Positions 17,970 to 25,261 of a stretch of 34,338 nt of DNA are shown in pieces. The stretch is taken from the NCBI GenBank assembly GCA_035540935.1, contig DATLFS010000045.1, positions 1 to 34,338 on the forward strand, given 5' to 3'. How positions within the stretch are numbered: position 1 is the first letter of the stretch; each line of letters begins with the position of its first letter. A model generated the notes under the pieces. That model searched no databases and was not told the DNA's origin. It was given only the letters and a program-made list of their open reading frames with translations. The stretch is from DATLFS01 sp035540935 (lineage in GTDB: Bacteria > Actinomycetota > CADDZG01 > WHSQ01). A program made the position numbers and the translations under genes.

Positions 17970-18018
17970 GATACACGCAGGTTTCCTGTTGACAAAGGCA
18001 TCCACATGCGCGCATAAT
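17961..18018 (+). promoter_or_regulatory. hsp20 promoter with upstream HAIR-like element
   Basis: TTGACA (17989-17994, perfect -35), an 18-base spacer and CATAAT (18013-18018) form the best consensus promoter in the window. Immediately upstream, GTTGAGT-N7-ACGCAGG (17961-17981) matches the HspR inverted repeat CTTGAGT-N7-ACTCAAG at 11 of 14 positions with correct spacing. Part of the left half is coding sequence of the previous gene, so some of the match may be chance. Together with the clpB site it suggests shared heat-shock control. Confidence 0.68.
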
Positions 18019-18031
18019 CGCAGCCGGAGGA

Positions 18032-18047
18032 GCCGCCGGAGGGCGGC
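18032..18047 (+). other. 5'-leader hairpin of hsp20
   Basis: GCCGCC (18032-18037) and GGCGGC (18042-18047) form a 6-bp stem with loop GGAG inside the predicted 70-nt leader. The Shine-Dalgarno (AGAGGAGG, about 18077-18084) is not visibly sequestered by any complementary CCTCC-like stretch in the leader, so this does not look like an RNA thermometer of ROSE or fourU type. Confidence 0.3.
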
Positions 18048-18093
18048 GCGAGCAGGAAGGCCGAGCAGGCCAGGCAAGAGGAGGTGTAGCGGC

Positions 18094-18543
18094 ATGCGTC
18101 TGGGCACGTTCACGAACGGAGCCAGCGAGTTCGACGAGCTCGTGCGGCGGGTGTTCGGTGACGCCCCCAGCCCGATGTGGCGTGGGTCCGGCGCCTACGA
18201 GGTCCCGACCGACGTCTTCCACAGCGACAACGAGCTGGTGATCAGGATGGACCTCCCCGACGTCCGCGCCGAGGACGTCGAGGTGACCGTGCAGGAGAAC
18301 GTCCTTCTGATCAACGGGACCCGCAGCTTCCCGCACGACCTCGAGAAGGTCCGTTGGGTCCGGCGGGGTTGCTTCTACGGCGACTTCACGCAGCGGGTCT
18401 CCCTCGGCAAGGGGCTCGACACGGAGAACATCCGGGCTCGCTACGAGAACGGGGTCCTCGAGCTGCGTATCCCCTACGCACCCGAGGTACAGCCGAGGAA
18501 GATCGAGATCCAGGTCGGCGACGAGCAGAGGGCGCTCAACTAG
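18094..18543 (+). CDS. Small heat shock protein, Hsp20/alpha-crystallin family
   Basis: The 149-residue protein has a short N-terminal arm (1-35), an alpha-crystallin domain (about 36-130) with the signature ARYENGVLEL (115-124), and a C-terminal tail containing IEI (137-139), the I-x-I motif that docks into neighbouring subunits. It forms oligomers that hold unfolding proteins for refolding by DnaK and ClpB; clpB lies 1.8 kb upstream. AAGAGGAGG lies about nine bases before the ATG at 18094. It has its own strong promoter with a HAIR-like element. Thirteen bases separate its stop from that of the convergent methyltransferase. Confidence 0.95.
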   Translation: MRLGTFTNGASEFDELVRRVFGDAPSPMWRGSGAYEVPTDVFHSDNELVIRMDLPDVRAEDVEVTVQENVLLINGTRSFPHDLEKVRWVRRGCFYGDFTQRVSLGKGLDTENIRARYENGVLELRIPYAPEVQPRKIEIQVGDEQRALN

Positions 18544-18556
18544 GACGCGCCACGAC

Positions 18557-19669
18557 CTATCCGGAGGCCGGCTCGAAAGGGCCGGCCTCATCGCGTCCCA
18601 GGTCGGGCGTCCACGCCGCGACGGCCTCGAGCCCGCCCAGGCCCCCGGGGTCGGTGAGCGCGGCGAGGGCGCCGCGGCGCGAGAGCGCCCGAACCGCGGC
18701 GCGCCCCTCGCCCGACGCGGACGCGGCGCGCCCGGCCTCGGCGATCGAGGCGCGCAGTCGGTCTATGCCGAATCGCTGCAGGAGGTCGTGCTGCCGGACG
18801 CGCGCGCCTACGTACAGGCCGGCGGCGCGCGCCGCCGCGGATACGACCGACCAGTTGGCGTGAGCGGTGATGTCCTTCTCACCCGGCTGCGCGAGGTAGG
18901 CGTCGTCGACGCCCGAGGCCGAATAGCAGACGAGCGTGCCGGCCGGTCGTTCCAGGAGCCCGGACCAGTCGTGCCCGTAGTCGACGAACACGGCCGCGCC
19001 CGAACGCGGCGCGGTCGCGCAACGTGTGACGAAACCTTCCGCCGCGACCGGGACCTCGACGCGGGTCCCAGTCGGCACCTCCACGCCATGCTTCCGCAGG
19101 AGGTCCGCAACCATGGACGAGTAGGGGCCGGTCGTCTCGACCAGCCGGTCGCCCTCGGCCCCGACCAGGAGCTCGCGGCTCCCTTCGACCAGGTGCACGG
19201 GGAGGTTGTCGAGCACCTCGTTCACGAAGACGACCCCGGCGTCGAACGGCTCCGGTTCGTCCGCCCATGAGACCTGCGGGTCGCCGGCGAGGCGCTCCTC
19301 CTGCCGGCGCCGAAGGGCGGGGATCCGCTCGATCAGGCGGATCTGCAACGCCTCGGCGAAACGGCCGGAGACGTGACCGGCCACCGCGGCGGCGAAGCCC
19401 CCTTCGCCGGGGCCGACCTCGGCCACCGTGAACCGCGGCGGCCGCCCCATGCGGGTCCAGAGCCTCTCGAAGGCGTCCGCCCACAGAGCGCCGAAGGCCG
19501 GGTCGAGCTCGGGCGACGTGAGGTAGTCGCCGCGCCGGCCCGTCCTCGTCTGCCCGGAGGCGTAGTAACCGTGCTCCGGGTGGTAGAGCGCGAGCTCCAT
19601 GTAGCGCGCGACGGGCATGGGTCCGCGGCTTTCGATCTCGTCGAGGATGAGGTCGAGGAGCGCGCTCAA
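18557..19669 (-). CDS. MidA/NDUFAF7-type SAM-dependent methyltransferase
   Basis: The 370-residue protein belongs to the DUF185/MidA family, whose mitochondrial member NDUFAF7 dimethylates an arginine of complex I subunit NDUFS2. Family marks: GPMPVARYMELALYHPEHGYY (16-36), GRRGDYLTSPELDPAFG (44-60), the SAM loop VAEVGPGEGG (82-91) and the FVNEVLDNLPVHL stretch. Targets in bacteria are unknown. The start is TTG 19667-19669, which overlaps the stop of the upstream TPR gene by four bases (TTGA), implying coupling; a longer open frame upstream runs across that gene and is not used. The final codons contain a strong hairpin. Confidence 0.87.
   Translation of the reverse strand: MSALLDLILDEIESRGPMPVARYMELALYHPEHGYYASGQTRTGRRGDYLTSPELDPAFGALWADAFERLWTRMGRPPRFTVAEVGPGEGGFAAAVAGHVSGRFAEALQIRLIERIPALRRRQEERLAGDPQVSWADEPEPFDAGVVFVNEVLDNLPVHLVEGSRELLVGAEGDRLVETTGPYSSMVADLLRKHGVEVPTGTRVEVPVAAEGFVTRCATAPRSGAAVFVDYGHDWSGLLERPAGTLVCYSASGVDDAYLAQPGEKDITAHANWSVVSAAARAAGLYVGARVRQHDLLQRFGIDRLRASIAEAGRAASASGEGRAAVRALSRRGALAALTDPGGLGGLEAVAAWTPDLGRDEAGPFEPASG
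18564..18589. terminator. GC-rich hairpin at the convergent hsp20/methyltransferase junction
   Basis: A perfect 9-bp stem, GAGGCCGGC (18564-18572) with GCCGGCCTC (18581-18589), has an 8-base loop. It lies 20 bases after the hsp20 stop and inside the last codons of the opposite gene. There is no U-tract on either side, so termination could be Rho-independent only in the U-less mode described for actinobacteria. The position favours a role in ending hsp20 transcripts. Confidence 0.45.
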
Positions 19670-19983
19670 TCGCGGCGTCTCTTGGGAGCCGCCGGCGGGA
19701 CGTCGGCGGCGGCCCTCTTCGCCTCGGCGCGCATCGTCTCGTACCAGGCGAGCTTGTCGGCGTAGGTGTGCACGTGCGCGATAGCCGCCTCGGCCACGCG
19801 CACGACATCGGCGTGGCGGGCGCGCTCGGCGTAGAGCGCGATCAGACGGTCGTACGGACCGGTGGAGTCGAAAGCGGCCTCCACCGCCGCCTCGTAGAGA
19901 GAGATCGCGCCGTCGACGTCGCCGATCTGCTCGAGGTTCTGCGCCCGCAGGTAGCCGCGCACGATCTCGACGTTGTCCTTCAC
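19666..19983 (-). CDS. Tetratricopeptide-repeat-like protein (105 aa)
   Basis: The 105-residue protein is entirely helical in appearance, with two to three TPR-like helix pairs. Examples are GDVDGAISLYEAAVEAAFDS and GPYDRLIALYAERARHADVVRVAEAAIAHV, with the small-large-aromatic spacing of TPRs. The end is basic (APKRRRD). TPRs mediate protein contacts; the partner may be the methyltransferase encoded immediately downstream, with which it overlaps by four bases. Start is GTG 19981-19983. There is no Shine-Dalgarno, so initiation may be leaderless. Confidence 0.75.
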   Translation of the reverse strand: MKDNVEIVRGYLRAQNLEQIGDVDGAISLYEAAVEAAFDSTGPYDRLIALYAERARHADVVRVAEAAIAHVHTYADKLAWYETMRAEAKRAAADVPPAAPKRRRD

Positions 19984-20092
19984 GCGACAATCGAATCACA
20001 CATGGGTGCCCCCGCCGCCGGGGACCGGATTGGATACGCTCGGAGCAGACCGCCCGCAGACGCTGCGCACCCACAACGAGGAGGTTGTGTCC

Positions 20093-20998
20093 ATGGCGCT
20101 CGGTTTCGAAGGGAACCTCTACATCCTGGCGTTCGACCATCGAGGGTCGTTCCAGAAGAAGATGTTCGGCATCGGTGGTGCGCCGACCGCGGAGCAGACC
20201 GAGACGATCTCGGACGCCAAGAGGCTGATCTGGGAGGGGTTCCTGGTCGCCCTCGAGGGCGGCGCGCCCCGCGATGCGGCCGGCATCCTCGTGGATGAGC
20301 AGTTCGGCGGCGACATCGCGCGGGAGGCCGCGAAGGAGGGTCTCCTGTTCGCCATGCCGGTCGAGAAGAGCGGCCAGAATGAGTTCGACTTCGAGTACGG
20401 CGACGACTTCGGCAAGCACATCGAGGAGTTCGACCCGACGTTCTCGAAAGTCCTCGTTCGCTACAACCCCGAGGACGAGGACGGCGAGATGAACCGCCGG
20501 CAGGTAGAGCGCCTGACGCGGCTCGGTCGATGGCTGCACGACAACGACCGGAAGTTCCTCTTCGAGTTGCTCGTCCCCGCCACAGACGCCCAGCTCGAGC
20601 GCGTCGGCGGCGACTCGGACCGCTTCGACAAGGAGCTGCGGCCGGACCTGATGATCCGCGCGATCCGCGAGCTGCAGGAGGGTGGGGTCGACCCGGACAT
20701 CTGGAAGATCGAAGGGATCGACAAGCGCGAGGACTGCGAACGCATCTCGGAGGCCACCCGTGCGGGCGGCCGCGAAGGTGTGGTGTGTGTCGTGCTCGGG
20801 CGCGGCGCCAACGATGCCGCGGTGGAGCACTGGCTGAAGCAGGGGAGCGGCGTGCCCGGCTACGTGGGGTTCGCGATCGGCCGCACCATCTGGTGGGACG
20901 CGCTCAAGGGGTTCCTGAACGGCGACCTGGAGCGCCGCGCCGCCGCCGAGCAGATCGCGACGAACTACCGCGGCTTCATCGACGTCTACAACTCGTAA
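20093..20998 (+). CDS. DUF2090 protein (IolC C-terminal/aldolase-like barrel)
   Basis: The 301-residue protein corresponds to the C-terminal DUF2090 part of fused IolC-type proteins of inositol catabolism, but here stands alone without the sugar-kinase domain. It has the features LYILAFDHRGSFQKKMFG (9-26), GILVDEQFGG, AMPVEKSGQNEFDFEYG, LVRYNPE, KFLFELLVPAT, WKIEGID and VLGRGA, a class I aldolase-like TIM-barrel pattern with Lys residues in the strand ends. It may act on a phosphorylated keto-sugar acid; no other inositol gene is in the window, so the role is open. GAGGAGG lies eight bases before ATG 20093. The secreted peptidase-like gene begins three bases after its stop. Confidence 0.85.
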   Translation: MALGFEGNLYILAFDHRGSFQKKMFGIGGAPTAEQTETISDAKRLIWEGFLVALEGGAPRDAAGILVDEQFGGDIAREAAKEGLLFAMPVEKSGQNEFDFEYGDDFGKHIEEFDPTFSKVLVRYNPEDEDGEMNRRQVERLTRLGRWLHDNDRKFLFELLVPATDAQLERVGGDSDRFDKELRPDLMIRAIRELQEGGVDPDIWKIEGIDKREDCERISEATRAGGREGVVCVVLGRGANDAAVEHWLKQGSGVPGYVGFAIGRTIWWDALKGFLNGDLERRAAAEQIATNYRGFIDVYNS

Positions 20999-21001
20999 AC
21001 G

Positions 21002-22240
21002 ATGCTGCGCCGGAGCGTCGCGGCGCTGCTCTCGGCCGCGGCCGCTCTCACCGGCGCTCCCCTCGCGTCCTCCGCGCCCGCGCGCGAGGAGGCGATCGCG
21101 CGGCTGCTCGAACGGCGCGCCGCCGCCGTGCGAGAGGGCGACCGGGACGCGTTCCTGGCGACGATCTCGGCGGTCGCATCCGACGCCTTCGTCGCGCGCC
21201 AGGAGACCTTCTTCGACCGTCTGACCGCCCTGCCCGTGGGGCGCTACCGCCTGACGGCGCGGTGGGACCTCCTCGGCGATCTAGCACGCGAGCGGGACCG
21301 CCGCCGATATACGCGCGCGACGGATGTGGCGATCCCGCTCACGCAGGAGCGGATGACGTTCGAGGGCTTCGACGCTTCGCCCGCGGTGGAGGACCTCTAT
21401 CTCACCTTCGTCCTCCACGACGGCCGCTGGGGCGTCGCGAGCGACACCGACCTCGAGGACATCGGCTTCCTCTCGGCGCGCCGGATCTGGGAGTTCGGCC
21501 CGGTCGAGGCGGGGGGAGACGAGCGCTTCCTGCTGTTGCACCATCCCGGCGCGCCGCCGCGTCCCGAAGTCCTGGACCTCGCGCACCAGGGCCTCGCCCG
21601 CGTCGCCGCCCACTGGGGCGGTGGGTGGTCGCGGAGGGTCCCGGTCGTCGTGCCGGCGAGCGCGGACGAGCTGCGGCGGATGCTCCAGATAACCGTCGAC
21701 CCGTCCGACTTCGTCGCCTTCGCCTACTCGAATATCGACGACCGAGATCACGGCTTCACCGGCACGAGGATCCTGCTGAATCGCGACGCGGTGGCGAGCC
21801 GGTCGTCCGCGAGCGCGGCCGGGGTGATCGCCCACGAGCTCGCGCACGCGGCGACGCGCTCCCGGTCGGGCCCGCTCGTCCCCCTGTGGGTTGAGGAGGG
21901 GATGGCGGAGGAGGTGCGGCACGGTGGGTCGCGCGCCGCGCTGGCGTTCCTCGCGGCGCGTCGGGCGACCTTCGATCGGAAGCTCCCGCTCGACGTCGAG
22001 TTCCAGGTAGGTGAGACCGACGACCTGCTGCTCGCGTACCAGGAGGCGTACTCCGCGGTGCGCTTCTTCATAGAGCGCTACGGGCTCGAGAGGTTCCGTC
22101 GCTTCTACGCACGCCTCGGCGGCAAGCGTCTGGTCTTCGGGACCCAGCGCTACCACGTCGACCGCGCGCTGCGCGCGACCACGGGGACGTCTCTATCGGC
22201 TTTCGAGCGCGACTGGGCGGGTAGCATCGACGCCTTATGA
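21002..22240 (+). CDS. Secreted gluzincin-like metallopeptidase (peptidase MA-like)
   Basis: The 412-residue protein has a signal peptide (MLRRSVAALL..., cleavage near 23-27). An N-terminal region (about 28-165) is of the kind seen as NTF2/SnoaL-like accessory folds. A C-terminal zincin domain has AHELAH (277-282) and, about 16 residues on, LWVEEGMAEE (295-304), whose Glu would be the third zinc ligand, as in the peptidase MA/M1-like gluzincins. All three ligands and the catalytic Glu are present, so it may be an active exported protease; substrate unknown. It overlaps thrS by ATGA, so these are likely cotranscribed. Confidence 0.82.
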   Translation: MLRRSVAALLSAAAALTGAPLASSAPAREEAIARLLERRAAAVREGDRDAFLATISAVASDAFVARQETFFDRLTALPVGRYRLTARWDLLGDLARERDRRRYTRATDVAIPLTQERMTFEGFDASPAVEDLYLTFVLHDGRWGVASDTDLEDIGFLSARRIWEFGPVEAGGDERFLLLHHPGAPPRPEVLDLAHQGLARVAAHWGGGWSRRVPVVVPASADELRRMLQITVDPSDFVAFAYSNIDDRDHGFTGTRILLNRDAVASRSSASAAGVIAHELAHAATRSRSGPLVPLWVEEGMAEEVRHGGSRAALAFLAARRATFDRKLPLDVEFQVGETDDLLLAYQEAYSAVRFFIERYGLERFRRFYARLGGKRLVFGTQRYHVDRALRATTGTSLSAFERDWAGSIDAL

Positions 22241-24174
22241 GGAAGGTCGTAGCGGACGGAGCGGGTGACGGATTCGCGCTGGCGAAGGCGAATGAGATCC
22301 CAGGTCCGCTGGCGCTGGTCGTCGAGGGCCGGCAGCGTGATCTCGCGTACGTGCCGCCCTCGGGCGCCGAGGTGACGGTCGTACAGCAGACGGACGAGCT
22401 CGGGCGCGAGGTGATGCGTCACTCGTGCGCGCACGTCCTCGCGCAGGCCGTCGTTCGCCTCTATCCCGGCGCCAAGTATTCGATCGGGCCGCCGATCGAG
22501 GACGGCTTCTACTACGACTTCGATGTGGAGCGTCCGTTCACACCCGACGACCTCGAGGCTATCGAGGCGGAGATGAAGAAGATCGTCCGCGAGAACCAAC
22601 GCTTCGAGCGCGCGGAGGTAGACGCGGACGAGGCGCTCGAGCTGTTCGCCGAGCAGCCCTACAAGCTCGAGATCATCCGCGGTGTCGCCGAGGGCGCAGA
22701 GGCGCTCGATCAGCAGGGCGTCGGTGAGGTGATCTCGCTCTACCGCAACACGACCCCGTCGGGCGAGGTCGCATTCGTGGATCTCTGCCGCGGACCGCAC
22801 GTGCCCGGCACCGGGAGGATCAAGGCCTTCAAGCTGTTGCGGACCGCGGGGGCCTACTGGCGCGGCGACGAGTCCAAGCCGATGCTGCAGCGGATCTACG
22901 GAACCGCGTGGGAGTCGAAGGACGCTCTCGCCGAGTACCTCCACCGTCTCGAGGAGGCGGAGCGACGCGATCACCGGCGACTCGGGAGGGAGCTCGAGCT
23001 CTTCTCCTGGCCCGACGAGGTCGGGAGTGGGATCGCGATCTGGCACCCGAAGGGAGGGGTCCTGCGCAAGACGCTGGAGGACCTCTCCCGCGAGGTCCAT
23101 CTCGAGCGCGGCTACGAACCCGTGTACACGCCGCACATCGGCAAGCAGACGCTCTGGGAGACCTCGGGCCACCTCGGCTACTACCGCGAGTCGATGTTCC
23201 CGGCGATGGAGCTGGACAACGCGACCTACTTCGCGAAGCCCATGAACTGCCCCTTCCACGTGCTGATCTATCGCTCGAAGACGCGTTCCTACCGCGAGCT
23301 GCCACTGCGCCTGAGCGAGCTCGGAACCGTGTACCGGTACGAGCGCTCCGGGGTCGTGCACGGTTTGATGCGCGCCCGCGGCTTCACGCAGGACGACGCG
23401 CACATCTTCTGCCGGCCGGATCAGCTGGTCGACGAGCTGGTAGGCGCGATCGACTTCTTCCGCGCGCTCTATACGACGGTCGGGATGGGACCCGACCGGG
23501 TGCGCTTCTCGACCAAACCGGAGAAGGCGATCGGGACCGACGACCAGTGGAGGCATGCGGAGGGCGCGATACCCGCCGCGCTCGAGCGGGCGGGTCTCGA
23601 GTTCCAGGTCGACGAGGGGGACGGCGCGTTCTATGGGCCGAAGATCGACATCGACGTGCGCGACGCGATCGGCCGCTACTGGCAGATGGCGACGATCCAG
23701 GTCGACTTCCAGCTACCCGATCGGTTCGATCTCGAGTTCATCGACGCCAACGGCGACCGCGTTCGACCCGTCATGGTCCACCGCGCGCTGTACGGATCTG
23801 TAGAGCGCTTCATCGGGGTCCTCATCGAGCACTTCGCCGGTGCCTTCCCCACCTGGCTCGCGCCGGTCCAGACGGTCGTGCTGCCGATCGCAGACCGGCA
23901 CGTCGACTACGGGCGTGAGGTGAACGCTCGGCTGCGTGAGGGTGGCGTGCGCAGCGAGGTCGACGATTCCGACAACACGATCGGGGCCAAGATCCGCAAT
24001 CATCAGCTGCAGAAGGTTCCGTACATGCTCGTGATCGGCGACGACGAGGTCGAGTCGGGGAGCGTCTCCGTCCGGAGACGCAGCGGCGAGGAGACGAGGG
24101 GCGTCCCCGTCGGCGATTTCGTGACGAAGCTTGCTGCAGAGATCGCGGCGCGCCGGGTCGAGCTGTCGGTGTGA
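22237..24174 (+). CDS. thrS: Threonine--tRNA ligase
   Basis: This class II aminoacyl-tRNA synthetase of 645 residues charges tRNA-Thr. It has a TGS domain (about 1-58), an editing domain with HSCAH (62-66) and CRGPH (184-188) that removes serine, and a catalytic core. The core has zinc ligands C338 (MNCPFH), H389 (DDAHIF) and a later His, motif 2 YRYERSG (366-372) and motif 3 near VMVHRALYGSVERFIG. The anticodon-binding domain (about 545-640) contains DDSDNTIGAKIRNHQLQKVPYMLVIG. It begins the conserved actinobacterial thrS-HIT-pgsA-acyltransferase-pimA order. It overlaps the upstream peptidase gene by four bases and precedes the HIT gene by one base. No T-box leader is seen. Confidence 0.97.
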   Translation: MRKVVADGAGDGFALAKANEIPGPLALVVEGRQRDLAYVPPSGAEVTVVQQTDELGREVMRHSCAHVLAQAVVRLYPGAKYSIGPPIEDGFYYDFDVERPFTPDDLEAIEAEMKKIVRENQRFERAEVDADEALELFAEQPYKLEIIRGVAEGAEALDQQGVGEVISLYRNTTPSGEVAFVDLCRGPHVPGTGRIKAFKLLRTAGAYWRGDESKPMLQRIYGTAWESKDALAEYLHRLEEAERRDHRRLGRELELFSWPDEVGSGIAIWHPKGGVLRKTLEDLSREVHLERGYEPVYTPHIGKQTLWETSGHLGYYRESMFPAMELDNATYFAKPMNCPFHVLIYRSKTRSYRELPLRLSELGTVYRYERSGVVHGLMRARGFTQDDAHIFCRPDQLVDELVGAIDFFRALYTTVGMGPDRVRFSTKPEKAIGTDDQWRHAEGAIPAALERAGLEFQVDEGDGAFYGPKIDIDVRDAIGRYWQMATIQVDFQLPDRFDLEFIDANGDRVRPVMVHRALYGSVERFIGVLIEHFAGAFPTWLAPVQTVVLPIADRHVDYGREVNARLREGGVRSEVDDSDNTIGAKIRNHQLQKVPYMLVIGDDEVESGSVSVRRRSGEETRGVPVGDFVTKLAAEIAARRVELSV

Positions 24175-24175
24175 C

Positions 24176-24676
24176 GTGGACCGGCTGTGGAGCCCGTGGC
24201 GCATGCAGTACGTGACCTCGTCGGACGACGGCGAAGGCTGCATCTTCTGCGACCATCTCGCCTCCGGCGACGACGAGAAGGCGCACATCCTGCACCGGTC
24301 GGAGCACACGTTCGTGCTGTTGAACGCATTCCCGTACAACACGGGCCACGTGATGGTTGCGCCGTTGCGGCACGTCCGTGATCTGGCGGACCTGACCCCA
24401 GAGGAGCGCGCCGATCTGATGGAGGTGACGGCGCGCACCGTCGAGATCCTGGAAGAGGAGATGGGTGCCCACGGCTTCAACGTCGGGATGAACCTCGGAC
24501 GCGTCGCCGGAGCGGGCATCCCGGGTCACTGCCACATGCACGTGGTGCCGCGGTGGGGTGGTGATACGAACTTCATGACGACGGTCGGAGAGACCAAGGT
24601 GCTGCCCGAACTGCTCGACGACACGGCGCGCCGGTTACGGCCGCATTTCGGTTCGTCATCGGCGGACGCAGATTAA
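24176..24676 (+). CDS. HIT-family hydrolase/phosphorylase (Ap4A-type)
   Basis: The 166-residue protein has the histidine-triad motif H118-C-H120-M-H122 preceded by GAGIPG. It has an N-terminal CIFC knuckle (22-25) and NAFPYNTGHVMVAP (50-63), the arrangement of actinobacterial diadenosine-tetraphosphate phosphorylase-like HIT proteins such as Rv2613c. It probably splits dinucleoside polyphosphates such as Ap4A, by-products of synthetases including ThrRS, which fits its place one base after thrS. Start is GTG 24176-24178 giving VDRLWSPWRMQYV, conserved in the family. The next plus-strand gene is 88 bases away and has its own ribosome binding site. Confidence 0.92.
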   Translation: MDRLWSPWRMQYVTSSDDGEGCIFCDHLASGDDEKAHILHRSEHTFVLLNAFPYNTGHVMVAPLRHVRDLADLTPEERADLMEVTARTVEILEEEMGAHGFNVGMNLGRVAGAGIPGHCHMHVVPRWGGDTNFMTTVGETKVLPELLDDTARRLRPHFGSSSADAD

Positions 24677-24764
24677 AGCTCTCTCATTCGTCCCTCATGG
24701 TCGCTTCATAGCGTTTCGGCACCATCCTTCTCGACGGACAGGAAGCTAGAGAAGGAGGAGCGAC

Positions 24765-25190
24765 ATGGCACGGATCGGAAGGCCGTTGACGGCGATGCTG
24801 GCGGCGGCGCTGGCGCTGGGAAGCACCTCGGCCGTGGCGGCCGGGGCCGAGAGGACCGGGCGCGACCGCGACGACATCGCGGTGATGAAGCGGGACGACG
24901 AGCTCGACCAGATCGTATGGGTGGCGGACGACGACGGCGACGACACCGGGAACACCGGCAACACGGGCGCCGCCGGCACCGACAACACCGACAACGACAC
25001 GGCGTCGACCGGTGAGAAGTCGGCCGAGTCGAACGACAACACGGGCAGCGGCTACAGCCGGGTCTCGAGGGACCGTGACCGCAGCCGTGGCGACCGGACC
25101 AAGGACCGCACCCGCGACGGCGGCGACCCGACCCGGGACCGCTCGCGGCACAAGACGAACGACAACTCCCGCAACGACACCCGCGGATAA
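24765..25190 (+). CDS. Secreted low-complexity Asp/Asn/Thr- and Arg-rich protein (141 aa)
   Basis: The product has a Sec signal peptide (MARIGRPLTAMLAAALALG, Ala-rich cleavage region about 23-27) and a short ordered stretch DDIAVMKRDDELDQIVWVAD. A disordered acidic region with NTG/DNT repeats (about 54-80) follows, then a highly charged tail of alternating Arg and Asp (about 97-141). It has no Cys and no lipobox. AAGGAGG (about 24750-24756) just upstream of ATG 24765 is among the strongest ribosome binding sites in the window, so good expression is likely. The family is not recognised. It lies between the HIT and kinase genes, inside the otherwise conserved lipid cluster; a hairpin follows it. 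A TAGCGT (24709-24714) may be its -10. Confidence 0.72.
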   Translation: MARIGRPLTAMLAAALALGSTSAVAAGAERTGRDRDDIAVMKRDDELDQIVWVADDDGDDTGNTGNTGAAGTDNTDNDTASTGEKSAESNDNTGSGYSRVSRDRDRSRGDRTKDRTRDGGDPTRDRSRHKTNDNSRNDTRG

Positions 25191-25201
25191 CCAAGGCGAC
25201 C

Positions 25202-25229
25202 GGAGGGGCGGCCGTGAGGTCGCCCCTCC
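25202..25229 (+). terminator. GC-rich hairpin between the secreted protein and kinase genes
   Basis: GGAGGGGCG (25202-25210) and CGCCCCTCC (25221-25229) make a perfect 9-bp stem with a 10-base loop. It begins 12 bases after the TAA of the secreted-protein gene and ends 32 bases before the kinase ATG. It lacks a U-tract. It may be a U-less terminator or a processing/stability structure that lowers kinase expression relative to the upstream gene. Confidence 0.45.
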
Positions 25230-25261
25230 ATCGCGCCGCAACGACGCAGAAAGGATCGACG

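Noticed and set aside
18019..18093. RNA thermometer in the hsp20 leader
   Set aside because: The Shine-Dalgarno AGAGGAGG has no complementary CCTCC-like or U-rich partner in the predicted leader, so the usual temperature-sensitive pairing is not visible.
19670..20830. Extension of the methyltransferase frame upstream on the minus strand to a total of 757 codons
   Set aside because: It runs through the TPR gene and opposite the DUF2090 gene; the family N-terminus begins at the TTG at 19667-19669.
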